From contig NZ_BMTL01000021.1 in the NCBI RefSeq assembly GCF_014649655.1, positions 62,001 through 126,000 of the forward strand: a stretch of DNA of 64,000 nt. The letters run 5' to 3'. The DNA is from Streptomyces humidus (GTDB lineage Bacteria > Actinomycetota > Actinomycetes > Streptomycetales > Streptomycetaceae). Positions 51,481 to 60,617 of this stretch are shown piece after piece. Positions within the stretch are counted from its first letter, which is position 1. The number at the start of each line of letters is the position of its first letter. The notes beneath the pieces were generated by a model that did not search any database, was not told where the DNA came from, and was given only the letters and a program-made list of their open reading frames with translations. Position numbers and translations under genes: made by a program.

Positions 51481-52155
51481 TCAGTCGTCGTCGCCGAGCA
51501 CCGGCTCGGGCAGGGTTCCGGCGTTGTGCTCCAGCAGACGCCAGCCGCGCGCGCCCTCGCCGAGGACCGACCAGCAGCAGTTGGAGAGACCGCCGAGGCT
51601 CTCCCAGTTGTGCGCCTCCAGGCCGAGGAGACGGCCGATGGTGGTGCGGATGGTGCCGCCGTGGCTGACGACGACGAGCGTCCCGTCCTCGGCCAGTTTC
51701 TCGGCGTGCCGCAGCACGACCGGGGCGGCCCGGTCGGCCACCTCGGTCTCCAATTCGCCGCCGCCGCGGCGGACCGGCTCACCGCGCTTCCACGCCGTGT
51801 ACTCCGCACCGTGGCGGGCGATGATCTCCTCGTGCGTCAGCCCCTGCCAGGAACCCGCGTACGTCTCGCGCAGGGCTTCGTCGTGGGAGACGGCCAGGCC
51901 GGTGAGCGCGGCCAGTTCGGCGGCCGTCTTCGCGGCCCGGGACAGGTCCGAGGCGACGATCGCGTCGGGCTGGAGGGAGGCCAGCAGCCGAGCTGCGCGG
52001 CGGGCCTGGGCCACGCCGGTCTCGGTCAGCTCGACATCCGTGGTGCCCTGGAAGCGGCGCTCCACGTTCCAGGCGGTCTGGCCGTGCCGCCAGAGGATGA
52101 CGCGGCGACCGCGCCCCGGCTCACGGGACGCGGCGGTCTGCGCGCGGGAAGTCAC
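51481..52155 (-). CDS. histidine phosphatase / phosphoglycerate mutase-like protein (224 aa)
   Basis: The catalytic RHG motif is ILWRHGQTAWN, with ELTETGVAQARRAARLL and SDLSRAAKTAAEL, a Glu in LRETYAGSWQGLT, and the second His in VVVSHGGTIR. GTG 52155 overlaps the rsfS stop by 4 nt. The substrate is unknown; in streptomycetes this gene commonly follows rsfS. Confidence 0.88.
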   Translation of the reverse strand: MTSRAQTAASREPGRGRRVILWRHGQTAWNVERRFQGTTDVELTETGVAQARRAARLLASLQPDAIVASDLSRAAKTAAELAALTGLAVSHDEALRETYAGSWQGLTHEEIIARHGAEYTAWKRGEPVRRGGGELETEVADRAAPVVLRHAEKLAEDGTLVVVSHGGTIRTTIGRLLGLEAHNWESLGGLSNCCWSVLGEGARGWRLLEHNAGTLPEPVLGDDD

Positions 52156-52598
52156 CGCAGCTCCCCGAATCCGGCGTCGGCGTCCTCCTCGGCCTGCAGC
52201 TTGGCGTGCTCCTGGGCCTTGCCGCGGGTCGCCCGGGCGTCGGCGGGCAGCTCCAGCTCGGGGCAGTCCTTCCACAGCCGCTCGAGGGCGTAGAAGACAC
52301 GCTCCTCGCTGTGCTGGACGTGTACGACGATGTCGACGTAGTCGAGCAGGATCCAGCGGGCGTCGCGGTCTCCCTCACGGCGTACCGGCTTGGCGCCGAG
52401 TTCCTTCTGGAGGCGCTCCTCGATCTCGTCGACGATCGACTTGACCTGGCGGTCGTTGGGGGCGGAGGCCAGCAGGAAGGCGTCCGTGATCGACAGCACG
52501 TCGCTGACGTCGTAGGCGATGATGTCGTGCGCGAGCTTGTCGGCAGCCGCCTGGGCGGCGGTCTGGATGAGCTCGATGGAGCGGTCGGTGGCGGTCAC
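52152..52598 (-). CDS. rsfS: ribosome silencing factor RsfS (148 aa)
   Basis: Oligomerisation/RsfS family: IAYDVSDVLSITDAFLLASAPNDRQV (read in parts) and WILLDYVDIVVHVQ are the diagnostic blocks. The GTG at 52598 (VTATDRSIELI) is chosen; the C-terminus carries an acidic tail. It binds uL14 of the 50S subunit and blocks subunit joining during starvation. It clusters with nadD upstream (54601-55212), as in most bacteria. Confidence 0.92.
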   Translation of the reverse strand: MTATDRSIELIQTAAQAAADKLAHDIIAYDVSDVLSITDAFLLASAPNDRQVKSIVDEIEERLQKELGAKPVRREGDRDARWILLDYVDIVVHVQHSEERVFYALERLWKDCPELELPADARATRGKAQEHAKLQAEEDADAGFGELR

Positions 52599-52757
52599 TA
52601 CGTGGCTTTCCGTCGGCGGACACTTGTCCCCAAGGGTCTCACGGACCGCCGACGCCACCCCACGTGATGAGCGGATCACGTGGGGAACGCCTCCGTACGG
52701 CCCCCGCGCCTCCTCCCGCCCGCATGAAGCGGGCGCCTCCCGGACCGCGCGGACGGC

Positions 52758-54584
52758 TCACCCGCGCGCGGACGGCTTGTAGTCCTCGCCCAGGACGACC
52801 GCCACGTCGGCGTTCCCGGAGACGGCGCCCTTCTTCACGGCATCGGCGTCCAGGCCCAGGGTCTTGGCCACCTCGGAGGCGTTCTCCTTCTCGGCGGGGT
52901 CGGCGTAGAACACCTGGGAAGCAGCCTCGGTGCCCGACGGGCTGCCGGCCTCCAGGAAGGTGAAGCCTCCGTTGAGAAGGACCACGCGCGCGTCCTCGGT
53001 GTCGGCCTTGTCGCCGCTGGCGTTCTGGACGGACACGCTGACGCCGGCGTCCTTGTCGGGGCTCTTCGCGGTGCCGCCGAGGACGTCCTTGACGACGCTC
53101 GCGCCGGCCGCTGCGCTGAGCGTGCCGTCGTTCTGGACCGGAAGCAGGGCCGTCTTGTAGTCGCCGCCCTTGGCGAGGTCGGCGAGTCGGGCGAGGAAGG
53201 CCCCCAGGTCCTTGTCCGTGAGGGAGGGATCGAGGATCTGGGCCAGCGTCTGGACGGTGACGGTCGCCGCCTGCGCGTCGGACGACACCTTGCGCAGCAC
53301 GCCCTGCATGACCTGGCCGAACCGCTTCAGCTGGGCGTTCTGGGCCTCGCCCGGGGCACGGTAGGTGGCATAGGCGACGGCCATCTTGCCACTGAGGGTC
53401 TGGTCCGCGCCCTTGGCGACGAGCGGGGCCTGGCCCTTCTTGGCCGCGGGGTCGGGCACGGCCGCGTCGGTGTCGACCTCGATGTTGCCGACGAGGTCGA
53501 CGAGGTTCTGCAGATAGGGGGTGTCGAGCCGCCAGGTGCCCTCGATGCTGGTGCCGAGAACCGTGTCCAGCGCGTCGCGCGTGCCGGCGGAGCCGTCGTC
53601 GTCGACGGACTTGGCGAGGGTCGTCGTAGCGCCGTCGTCGTTCGTGAGGACGAGGGAGTTGGGCAGCAGGACCGTGGTGGCCTGCTTGGTCGTGGTGTTG
53701 TCGACGAGCAGCACCGTGGAGGTGCCGCCCCCCGCGGTGTTGTGCAGGTGGACGACGACCACGTCACGCTTCTGGGCGCCGGCGGTCGGGGACTTGGCGT
53801 CCGTGTCCGAGGACGACGACAGCCCGGGCAGCTTGCCGGCGAACCCGAGGTAGCCCACTCCGCCGGCCGCGGCCAGCGCGAGCACCACGGCGAGGGCGAC
53901 GACGCGGCTGCGGGCGCGACGCTTGGCCTCCTCGCGGCGCTCGGTGCGGTTCTCGGTGAAGTTCAGCCAGTCGATGACGTCCTCGGAGTCACCGCCCTGC
54001 TCCTCGACGAACGCGAACTGCTCGGTGTGGTAATCACCCTGCTCCCCCGCGGAGGCGTCGGACGTGTCGCGCGCGCGGGACGCCGGGTCATCGGCTTCGC
54101 GGGCCGCCTCGGCGGGCCCGGTCTCGACGGGACCGGCCTGCTGGGGGATGTACGCGGTCTGCTCGGCGGCACGGGGCTGCTCGACCCGGGGCTGCTGTCC
54201 ACCGGGGGCGGTCTGGCCGTAGGGGTCGTACGGCGCCTGGGCGGCGGTGCCGTAGGGGTCGTAGCCGGCGGAGGCGTGCCGGCCCGTGTCGTAACCGGAG
54301 GCGTCCGCCTGCCGACCGGTGTCGTACGGGTCGTAGGCGGGTGTCTGCTGCTGCCCGCCCGTGGCGTACGGGTCGTAGCCGTATCCCTGCTGCCCGTGCT
54401 GCCCCTGCTGTCCGTGTTGCCCTTGGTGTTCCTGCTGCCCTTGGTGCCCGTAGTCGTAGGACTGCTGCGGCATCTGCTGGAGCGGGACCTGCGGGACCTG
54501 TCGGTAGACGGGCTGCCCGTACTCGTCGTAGCCGACGAGTTCGTACTGGTCGTCCCCGTACCCCGCGTCGTATCGGTCGTTCAC
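52758..54584 (-). CDS. LytR/CpsA/Psr-like membrane protein (608 aa)
   Basis: GTG 54584 (VNDRYDAGYGDDQYE). Residues 1-200 are a Tyr/Gln/Gly-rich cytoplasmic tail with repeats of YDPYGT/YDPYDTG and GQHGQQ. One membrane segment near 235-255 (VVALAVVLALAAAGGVGYLG) precedes an extracellular LCP-like domain (DTPYLQNLVDLVGNIEV, LSGKMAVAYATYRAPGEAQNAQLKRF in parts). A LytR C-terminal domain closes the protein. LCP enzymes attach polymers to the wall, but the Arg-rich active site is only partly recognisable, so enzymatic activity is uncertain. Confidence 0.8.
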   Translation of the reverse strand: MNDRYDAGYGDDQYELVGYDEYGQPVYRQVPQVPLQQMPQQSYDYGHQGQQEHQGQHGQQGQHGQQGYGYDPYATGGQQQTPAYDPYDTGRQADASGYDTGRHASAGYDPYGTAAQAPYDPYGQTAPGGQQPRVEQPRAAEQTAYIPQQAGPVETGPAEAAREADDPASRARDTSDASAGEQGDYHTEQFAFVEEQGGDSEDVIDWLNFTENRTERREEAKRRARSRVVALAVVLALAAAGGVGYLGFAGKLPGLSSSSDTDAKSPTAGAQKRDVVVVHLHNTAGGGTSTVLLVDNTTTKQATTVLLPNSLVLTNDDGATTTLAKSVDDDGSAGTRDALDTVLGTSIEGTWRLDTPYLQNLVDLVGNIEVDTDAAVPDPAAKKGQAPLVAKGADQTLSGKMAVAYATYRAPGEAQNAQLKRFGQVMQGVLRKVSSDAQAATVTVQTLAQILDPSLTDKDLGAFLARLADLAKGGDYKTALLPVQNDGTLSAAAGASVVKDVLGGTAKSPDKDAGVSVSVQNASGDKADTEDARVVLLNGGFTFLEAGSPSGTEAASQVFYADPAEKENASEVAKTLGLDADAVKKGAVSGNADVAVVLGEDYKPSARG

Positions 54585-54600
54585 CGGTACCCCTCTCGGC

Positions 54601-55212
54601 TCACTCGCCGCGGTACAGCTCGCGCTTGTCGATGTAGCGCACGACTCCGTCGGGCACCAGGTACCAGACGGGGTCGCCCTTGGCGACTCTCGCACGGCAG
54701 TCCGTCGAGGAGATGGCGAGGGCGGGGACCTCGACGAGCGAGACTCCCCCCTCGGGCAGGCCGGGGTCCATGAGGTTGTGCCCGGGCCGGGTCACGCCGA
54801 CGAAGTGCGCGAGGGCGAAGAGTTCCTCGCTGTCCCGCCAGGTCAGGATCTGGCCCAGGGCGTCGGCGCCCGTGATGAAGAAGAGGTCCGTGTCCGGGTT
54901 GAGGGCCCGCAGGTCACGAAGGGTGTCCACGGTGTAGGTGGGTCCGCCGCGGTCGATGTCGATGCGGCTGACCGAGAACTGCGGGTTCTCGGCGGTCGCG
55001 ATGACCGTCATCAGATAGCGGTCCTCGGCCGGGGAGACACTGCGGTGGCTCTTCTGCCACGGCTGCCCGGTCGGGACGAACACGACCTCGTCCAGGTGGA
55101 ACCGCGCGGCGACCTCACTGGCCGCCACGAGGTGTCCGTGGTGGATCGGATCGAATGTTCCGCCCATGACGCCGAGGCGGCGCTTGCCGGGGTTCCTCGG
55201 GCCGGTAGGCAT
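54601..55212 (-). CDS. nadD: nicotinate-mononucleotide adenylyltransferase (203 aa)
   Basis: The nucleotidyltransferase motifs are VMGGTFDPIHHGHL (HxGH in HHGHL) and AISSTDCRARV (the ISSTxxR signature), with LGQILTWRD between. ATG 55212 is chosen because GGGAG lies 8 nt upstream; another ATG at 55227 would give 208 aa. It makes deamido-NAD from NaMN. Together with rsfS it forms a common cluster. Confidence 0.93.
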   Translation of the reverse strand: MPTGPRNPGKRRLGVMGGTFDPIHHGHLVAASEVAARFHLDEVVFVPTGQPWQKSHRSVSPAEDRYLMTVIATAENPQFSVSRIDIDRGGPTYTVDTLRDLRALNPDTDLFFITGADALGQILTWRDSEELFALAHFVGVTRPGHNLMDPGLPEGGVSLVEVPALAISSTDCRARVAKGDPVWYLVPDGVVRYIDKRELYRGE

Positions 55213-55324
55213 GTCCTGCTCTCCCATGCGTGCAGACCCTACCGGCCCGGTCCCGGGGCCCCGGCCGGCGGTCGCCCGGAGCGTCCCGCTATGCCGGACT
55301 GCCCGTCGGTGAACATGTGCCGTC

Positions 55325-55489
55325 TCAGCGGTCGCGGTTGAAGCGGGTGGTGATCCACAGCAGGAGAAGCAGGATGAGGAACGCGCTGCCACCGGTGACC
55401 AGGGGGCTCAGGCTCTCGTGGTTGCCACCGTGCTCCTCGCCCTCGGCGGCGAGGGTGACCAACTGGGCAGCGGCGCTGTGAAGGCTCAT
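55325..55489 (-). CDS. tiny single-pass membrane protein (54 aa)
   Basis: The ORF reads MSLHSAAAQLVTLAAEGEEH, then GGNHESLSPLVTGG, one hydrophobic helix (SAFLILLLLLWITT) and a basic end RFNRDR. Clearly codon-biased and a sensible membrane topology (N-out/C-in), but no family. Its start has only a weak AGG. It lies just upstream of nadD on the same strand. Confidence 0.65.
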   Translation of the reverse strand: MSLHSAAAQLVTLAAEGEEHGGNHESLSPLVTGGSAFLILLLLLWITTRFNRDR

Positions 55490-55632
55490 CTTCGGCAGGA
55501 CCTATCCGATGGAGGTCCCCCGCTCGACCGGAGGCGAGAGTGGGGGAGGGCGGGAAACGACGTCGGCCCATGGTAAGCGTGAGCCTCGGCGGCGATCACG
55601 CCGACTCCGCCATCGGGAACCTTCGCGACGGC

Positions 55633-55794
55633 TCAGTCGTCTTTCCGCTTGTACCCCCGCAGCAGGAACCACGCGGTGAGCACACAGCCCAGGATCATCA
55701 CGATCAGTACGACGCGGAGCAGATTCCCCGCCCCCTGCTGCTGGGCGGCGCCGGCGGCTTGGGCGAGCCAGTCGGCTGCGGGGTGGTGCTCCAT
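55633..55794 (-). CDS. tiny single-pass membrane protein (53 aa)
   Basis: The ORF reads MEHHPAADWLAQAAGAAQQQ, one helix (LLRVVLIVMILGCVLTAWFL) and RGYKRKDD. A GAGGAGTCC ribosome binding site lies 9 nt before the ATG. It is distinct from the 54-aa protein 144 bp away, yet has the same plan of short soluble N-terminus, one helix and a basic tail. It is divergent from the M48 peptidase. Function unknown. Confidence 0.7.
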   Translation of the reverse strand: MEHHPAADWLAQAAGAAQQQGAGNLLRVVLIVMILGCVLTAWFLLRGYKRKDD

Positions 55795-55947
55795 GGCGGT
55801 GGACTCCTCAGGTGTAGTGCCCGTCCACGGTAACTCCGCCCGGGCGGGGTTCTGCTTCTGGGGCGCAAAGGGCCGCACAAGGGTCCGCAAAGGGTCGGGC
55901 AAAGGCCACACAGACGCACAGCCACACAGACGCACATGGGGGAAGAC

Positions 55948-57099
55948 ATGTCGGACGCAGGCAACGAGCAGCACGGCGCCGGTCACGAGAAGGCGCCGAG
56001 CAGGCGGCGCAGGCGCTTCCCGGGAATCTCCTCGCGTGCGTACGAGCACCCGGCGGACCGCTCCGCGCTGGTGGCGCTGCGCAAGCTGAGCGGCTTCGAC
56101 ACGGTGTTCAAGGCGCTCAGCGGGCTGCTGCCCGAGCGGAGTCTGAGGCTGCTGTTCCTGTCCGACTCCGTTCGGGTGTCCGACCAGCAGTTCGCGCACC
56201 TCGACGACATGCTGCGGGACGCCTGTCACATCCTGGACCTGGAGAAGGTCCCGCCCATGTACGTCAACCAGGATCCGCAGCCCAACGCGATGTGCATCGG
56301 TCTGGACGAACCGATCATCGTCGTCACCACCGGTCTCGTCGAGCTCCTGGACGAGGAGGAGATGCGCGCGGTCGTCGGGCACGAGGTGGGCCACGCCCTG
56401 TCCGGGCACGCCGTGTACCGCACGATCCTGCTGTTCCTGACCAATCTGGCGGTCCGGGTCGCCTGGATCCCCCTGGGCAACCTCGCGATCATGGCGATCG
56501 TGACGGCGCTGCGCGAGTGGTTCCGCAAGTCGGAGCTGTCCGCAGACCGCGCGGGTCTTCTCGTCGGCCAGGACCTGAAGGCTTCGATGCGCGGGCTCAT
56601 GAAGATCGCCGGCGGCAATCATCTGCACGAGATGAACGTGGACGCGTTCCTGCAGCAGGCGGAGGAGTACGAGGCCTCCGGGGACCTGCGCGACTCGGTG
56701 CTGAAGATCCTCAACGTGCTGCCCCGTACCCACCCCTTCTCCGCCGTCCGCGCGGCCGAGCTGAAGAAGTGGGCGGAGTCCCGCGACCATCAGCGGATCA
56801 TGGACGGTCACTACCCGCGGCGCGGCGAGGACAAGGACACCTCGGTCACGGACTCCTTCCGCGAGTCGGCAGCCCACTACGCGAACAGCGTCAAGAGCTC
56901 CAAGGACCCGCTGATGAAGCTGGTCAGCGACATAGCCGGCGGGGCGGGCGACCTGGGCGGCAGGGTGAGGCGCGGTTTCGGCGGGTTCACCGGCCCTGGT
57001 TCGTCCGGCGGCTCGACGCCGCGCGACGGCTCGGACCGTGCCGGCAGCACGGATGACACCGGCGGGCCGGCGGACACGCCTCCGCGCGACGCGACCTGA
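55948..57099 (+). CDS. M48-family zinc metalloprotease (383 aa)
   Basis: The zinc motif is VVGHEVGHALSGH (HExxH), with the third ligand Glu in KSELSADRAG. Membrane segments follow the motif (TILLFLTNLAVRVAWIPL). ATG 55948 is preferred over 55936 because GGGGGAAG sits just upstream. A disordered Gly/Ser-rich tail closes the protein. HtpX-like proteases act at the membrane in protein quality control. Confidence 0.9.
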   Translation: MSDAGNEQHGAGHEKAPSRRRRRFPGISSRAYEHPADRSALVALRKLSGFDTVFKALSGLLPERSLRLLFLSDSVRVSDQQFAHLDDMLRDACHILDLEKVPPMYVNQDPQPNAMCIGLDEPIIVVTTGLVELLDEEEMRAVVGHEVGHALSGHAVYRTILLFLTNLAVRVAWIPLGNLAIMAIVTALREWFRKSELSADRAGLLVGQDLKASMRGLMKIAGGNHLHEMNVDAFLQQAEEYEASGDLRDSVLKILNVLPRTHPFSAVRAAELKKWAESRDHQRIMDGHYPRRGEDKDTSVTDSFRESAAHYANSVKSSKDPLMKLVSDIAGGAGDLGGRVRRGFGGFTGPGSSGGSTPRDGSDRAGSTDDTGGPADTPPRDAT

Positions 57100-57208
57100 G
57101 GGGTCCTCGGGACGGCCAGCGCCCCGCACGTGCGCCGGGCATGCCCCCTGCCTACGGCGGTCGGCGGCCCTCGGGCCGTGACCCACGACCGGGGCCCGGG
57201 GCGTGGGG

Positions 57209-58279
57209 TCAGATCTTCGGTTGGGCGCTGGTCGCCAGGGCGCCGCACAGAGCCGTCGCGTCGCCGGTCGCGTAGGGGTCCGTGCCGGCCGGGCCGCCCG
57301 CCTTCGCGGTCTGGCCGGCGAGCAGGGGACGCAGGTGGTTCGTGGAGTCCTCGGCGCAGGAGAGCGGTCCGGCCTGCACGTAGGACGTGCTCAGCTGGAC
57401 CTGGTGGGTGCGCAGGTCGGTGCGGTCGAAGCGGAAGTGCAGCTCGCGACGGACGGTGAAGAGGGACGCCGCGGTGCCCGTCCGCGCACCGGTGGGGCGC
57501 AGGGCGTAGACGAAGGTGTGGTCGGCGGTCACCTCGAGGGTCGAGGCGGCGGCCTCGACGGCCTGCAGGGTGCCCTGGACGCGGATCCTGGTGTCGGCCA
57601 GCTCCACCCGGGCCGGGTCGAAGCGGACCAGCCAGCCGGTCGGAGCGTGCCGCCCGTCGGCGGTCGGGCGGCTGAAGCTCTCGTCGAACTGGTCGAGCTG
57701 GTCGGCGTCGACCAGGGCGCGCACGGGTCGCACCTGCTGCCCGGTGAGCACCTCCGGATAGAGGGAGGAGTGCACGATGTAGTCCTTGGCCGTGGTCAGG
57801 GCGGTGACCACCTGGCTTTCGGAGAAGTGCGCGGTCCGCCGGGAGGCGGGCAGCGTGACGCCCTCGGCGCCGACGCGGAACTGTGCGGCCGGGCTGTGTG
57901 CGAACAGCGCTTCGGGGGCGGCCGCCCCGGGCACGACGCCCTGGGGGGAGAGTGGGATGACGGTCATCCGCAGGGGCTCGACCGCCGGGCGGGCCGCCTG
58001 GTTCGGGTAGGGGCTGCGCAGGCCCATGTAGACGGCCGTGCCGAAGGCGACGGCGATCAGCAGGACCAGGATCAGCACCTGCCGGGACAGCCCCCGACGC
58101 AGGGGCGGACGACGGCGGACGGCGGGCGCATGGTCGGTCAGACGCTCCTGGGCGGAGTACTCCTGGATACGGGCAGCGCGGACGAACGATTCGTCGAAGA
58201 CGACGGATCGGTACTCGTCCTCTCCACCTCCGGAAGTGCCTTCGGGTGTCCCCTCCGGTGGGTCTCCAGGCCCGGCCAT
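57209..58279 (-). CDS. membrane protein with N-terminal VVFDE motif (356 aa)
   Basis: The N-terminus carries EYRSVVFDESFVRAARIQEY followed by ERL, shared with the next gene. One membrane segment near 68-90 (VLILVLLIAVAFGTAVYMGL). The extracytoplasmic part (about 95-356) has two Cys near the end (PLSCAEDS, ALCGALA). A folded domain in DQFDESFSRPT and FDPARVELADTRIRVQ is present, but no known family was recognised. Gene order with the next protein and M48 suggests an operon facing a common promoter. Confidence 0.65.
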   Translation of the reverse strand: MAGPGDPPEGTPEGTSGGGEDEYRSVVFDESFVRAARIQEYSAQERLTDHAPAVRRRPPLRRGLSRQVLILVLLIAVAFGTAVYMGLRSPYPNQAARPAVEPLRMTVIPLSPQGVVPGAAAPEALFAHSPAAQFRVGAEGVTLPASRRTAHFSESQVVTALTTAKDYIVHSSLYPEVLTGQQVRPVRALVDADQLDQFDESFSRPTADGRHAPTGWLVRFDPARVELADTRIRVQGTLQAVEAAASTLEVTADHTFVYALRPTGARTGTAASLFTVRRELHFRFDRTDLRTHQVQLSTSYVQAGPLSCAEDSTNHLRPLLAGQTAKAGGPAGTDPYATGDATALCGALATSAQPKI

Positions 58280-58402
58280 ACTTTCAGAGTAGGTCGCGCG
58301 GAGCTCGCGTAAACGCCCCGCCGTACCGCAACTTCTGACAGGTACTCACCAGCTTCATCCCTGGCAGCAGGGCCTTCTCGCGGCCCTGTCTCGCACATGC
58401 GT

Positions 58403-58978
58403 TCAGGGGGTGCGAGGGACCGCGGAGACGGGTGGCCGGAAAGAGTCGGCGGATGCGGAGGGGGGTGGCACGGTCCCCTGTTCGAGGCCGGTCGTGGCGG
58501 GCTGCGGCAGCTGGTCCCGGCTGCCCGAGGACCCGCCCCGGTAGACCGCGGCGAAGGCGAGCGCGACCATCCCGATACCCATCACGAGGGCGAGCATCCA
58601 GGCCACCGCGCGGTGCCAGCGAACCTGCTTGCCGTACGCGCCGGGACCGCCGAAGCGTCCTTCCCAGGCTTCGGGGTGGTCGGCCTCGTCCGGATCGTCG
58701 AGGTCGGGATCATGGCCGAAACCGCCGGCCCCGTAGAGGTCGTCATAGCGGTCGCCTCTGGCGCGGGCTCGGCGGGCCTCTGCCTCGGAGGCCCTGGCTC
58801 TCGCCTCCGCGGCGGCCAGGAGACGTTCGACGGCGGTCGGCTCGTGCACCACGGCCGCCTGTACGAAGGCCTCGTCGAAGACCACGGAGGCGAACTCTTC
58901 GTCCGACACCCCGCGGTCGTGATCGTCGTCGGGCTCCCAGCCGTCAGGGAACGGCAAACCCCCCACGTCCTCCGGCAC
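58403..58978 (-). CDS. membrane protein with N-terminal VVFDE motif (191 aa)
   Basis: It shares with the 356-aa protein the segment SVVFDEAFVQAA and AVERL, located about 27-52. A ~60-residue Ala/Glu/Arg-rich, probably coiled-coil part and an acidic linker (DPDLDDPDEADHPEAWEGRF) follow. One helix near 128-150 (VAWMLALVMGIGMVALAFAAV) and a short outer tail end the protein. Unlike the 356-aa protein, it has no large outer domain. Confidence 0.65.
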   Translation of the reverse strand: MPEDVGGLPFPDGWEPDDDHDRGVSDEEFASVVFDEAFVQAAVVHEPTAVERLLAAAEARARASEAEARRARARGDRYDDLYGAGGFGHDPDLDDPDEADHPEAWEGRFGGPGAYGKQVRWHRAVAWMLALVMGIGMVALAFAAVYRGGSSGSRDQLPQPATTGLEQGTVPPPSASADSFRPPVSAVPRTP

Positions 58979-59114
58979 GGTTCCAGAGTAGACCTGGGGG
59001 GTCGGTTTGGGCAGACGACAGGGAAAATCGTCCGCCGGATGAGACGCCGGTCACGGCCGGTCGGCGACCGGGCCCGACCGGCCGGGTTCGACCAACCGGG
59101 CCCGAGGGCCGCTG

Positions 59115-60401
59115 TCAGCGCCGTACGTGCCCGTCGCCGGTGACGATGTACTTGGTGCTGGTCAGTTCCGGCAGGCCCATCGGGCCCCGGGCGTGCAGCT
59201 TCTGGGTGGAGATGCCGATCTCCGCGCCGAAGCCGAACTGGCCGCCGTCGGTGAAGCGGGTGGAGGCGTTCACGGCCACCGTGGTGGAATCGACCAACTG
59301 GGTGAACCGGCGGGCCGCCTGCTGCGAGGTGGTGACGATCGCCTCGGTGTGACCCGAGGTCCACAGCCGGATGTGCTCGACGGCCTTGTCCAGCGAGTCG
59401 ACGACGGCGGCGGCGATGTCGTAGGAGAGGTACTCGGTCTCCCAGTCTTCCGGGGTGGCCTCCACGACGGTCGCCTTGGAGTCCTCGGCGTACGCCAGCA
59501 CGCGCTCGTCGGCGTGGACCGTCACGCCCGCCTCGGCGAGGGCGTCGAGGGCGCGCGGCAGGAACTCGGGGGCGATGTCCTGGTGGACCAGAAGGGTCTC
59601 GGCGGCGTTGCAGACGCTGACCCGGTGCGCCTTGGAGTTGATCAGGATGTCGATCGCCATGTCGAGGTCGGCGTGGGCGTCGACGTAGACGTGGCAGTTG
59701 CCGGTGCCTGTCTCGATGACCGGGACGGTGGACTCGGTGACCACGGTGCGGATCAGGGAGGCGCCGCCTCGCGGGATGAGGACGTCGACCAGTCCACGGG
59801 CCCGCATCAGCTCGCCGACGCTCTCGCGGCCCTCACCGGGCACCAGCTGCACGGCGTCGGCGGGCAGTCCGGCCCCGCCGACGGCGTCGCGGACCACCCT
59901 GACCAGGGCGGTGTTGGACTCGTAGGCGGAGGACGAGCCCCGCAGCAGCACCGCGTTGCCGGACTTCAGGCAGAGTGCGGCGGCGTCCACGGTGACGTTC
60001 GGACGGGCCTCGTAGATGATGCCGACGACGCCGAGCGGGACCCGGACCTGGCGCAGGTCGATGCCGTTGGGAAGGGTGGAACCCCGGACGACCTCGCCGA
60101 CGGGGTCGGGCAGGGCGACGACGTCCCGCACGTCCGAGGCGATGGCCCGGACCCGCTCCGGGGTCAGGGTCAGCCGGTCGACGATGGCATCGCTGGTGCC
60201 GGCCTCCCGGGCCTTGGCGATGTCCTTGGCGTTGGCCTCGATGATTTCGCTCGTGCGGACCTCCAGCGCGTCCGCGATGGCGAGCAGCGCGTCGTCCTTC
60301 ACGGCACGCGGCAGCGGCGCGAGGTCGGCGGCGGCCGCCTTGGCACGGTAGGCGGCGCGGGTGACCGGGGACATGGAGTCGTACGGCGAGAGCGTGGTCA
60401 T
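59115..60401 (-). CDS. proA: gamma-glutamyl phosphate reductase (428 aa)
   Basis: ALDH-superfamily fold with SDIRDVVALPDPVG-like, VPLGVVGIIYEARPNVTVD, KSGNAVLLRGSSSAYESN and the catalytic-Cys region RVSVCNAAETLLVH. ATG 60401 (MTTLSPYDSMS); upstream frame rejected. It catalyses the second step of proline synthesis. There is no ribosome binding site; TACCCT lies 6 nt before the ATG, suggesting a leaderless mRNA. Confidence 0.96.
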   Translation of the reverse strand: MTTLSPYDSMSPVTRAAYRAKAAAADLAPLPRAVKDDALLAIADALEVRTSEIIEANAKDIAKAREAGTSDAIVDRLTLTPERVRAIASDVRDVVALPDPVGEVVRGSTLPNGIDLRQVRVPLGVVGIIYEARPNVTVDAAALCLKSGNAVLLRGSSSAYESNTALVRVVRDAVGGAGLPADAVQLVPGEGRESVGELMRARGLVDVLIPRGGASLIRTVVTESTVPVIETGTGNCHVYVDAHADLDMAIDILINSKAHRVSVCNAAETLLVHQDIAPEFLPRALDALAEAGVTVHADERVLAYAEDSKATVVEATPEDWETEYLSYDIAAAVVDSLDKAVEHIRLWTSGHTEAIVTTSQQAARRFTQLVDSTTVAVNASTRFTDGGQFGFGAEIGISTQKLHARGPMGLPELTSTKYIVTGDGHVRR

Positions 60402-60407
60402 AAGGGA

Positions 60408-60413
60408 AGGGTA
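60408..60413 (-). promoter_or_regulatory. candidate -10 of proA
   Basis: TACCCT, 6 nt before the ATG, the same arrangement as in the leuS leader. Confidence 0.45.
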
Positions 60414-60617
60414 GTGCGCCGCCCCGGCCCGATCTCCGTTCGGTCCACACCCCGAGATCCCCCGAGACACCCTGAGACAGCCCGGATGCCGCTGACGCCC
60501 GGCGCCCCGAGCACCGCGATCACCCCGCGCATCCCGAGCACGGGACACGTCCCGCGACGGCTCGCGCCAGGGGCGACCGGCCACAGGGAACCGGGGACGG
60601 GCAACCGGCGACGGGAC

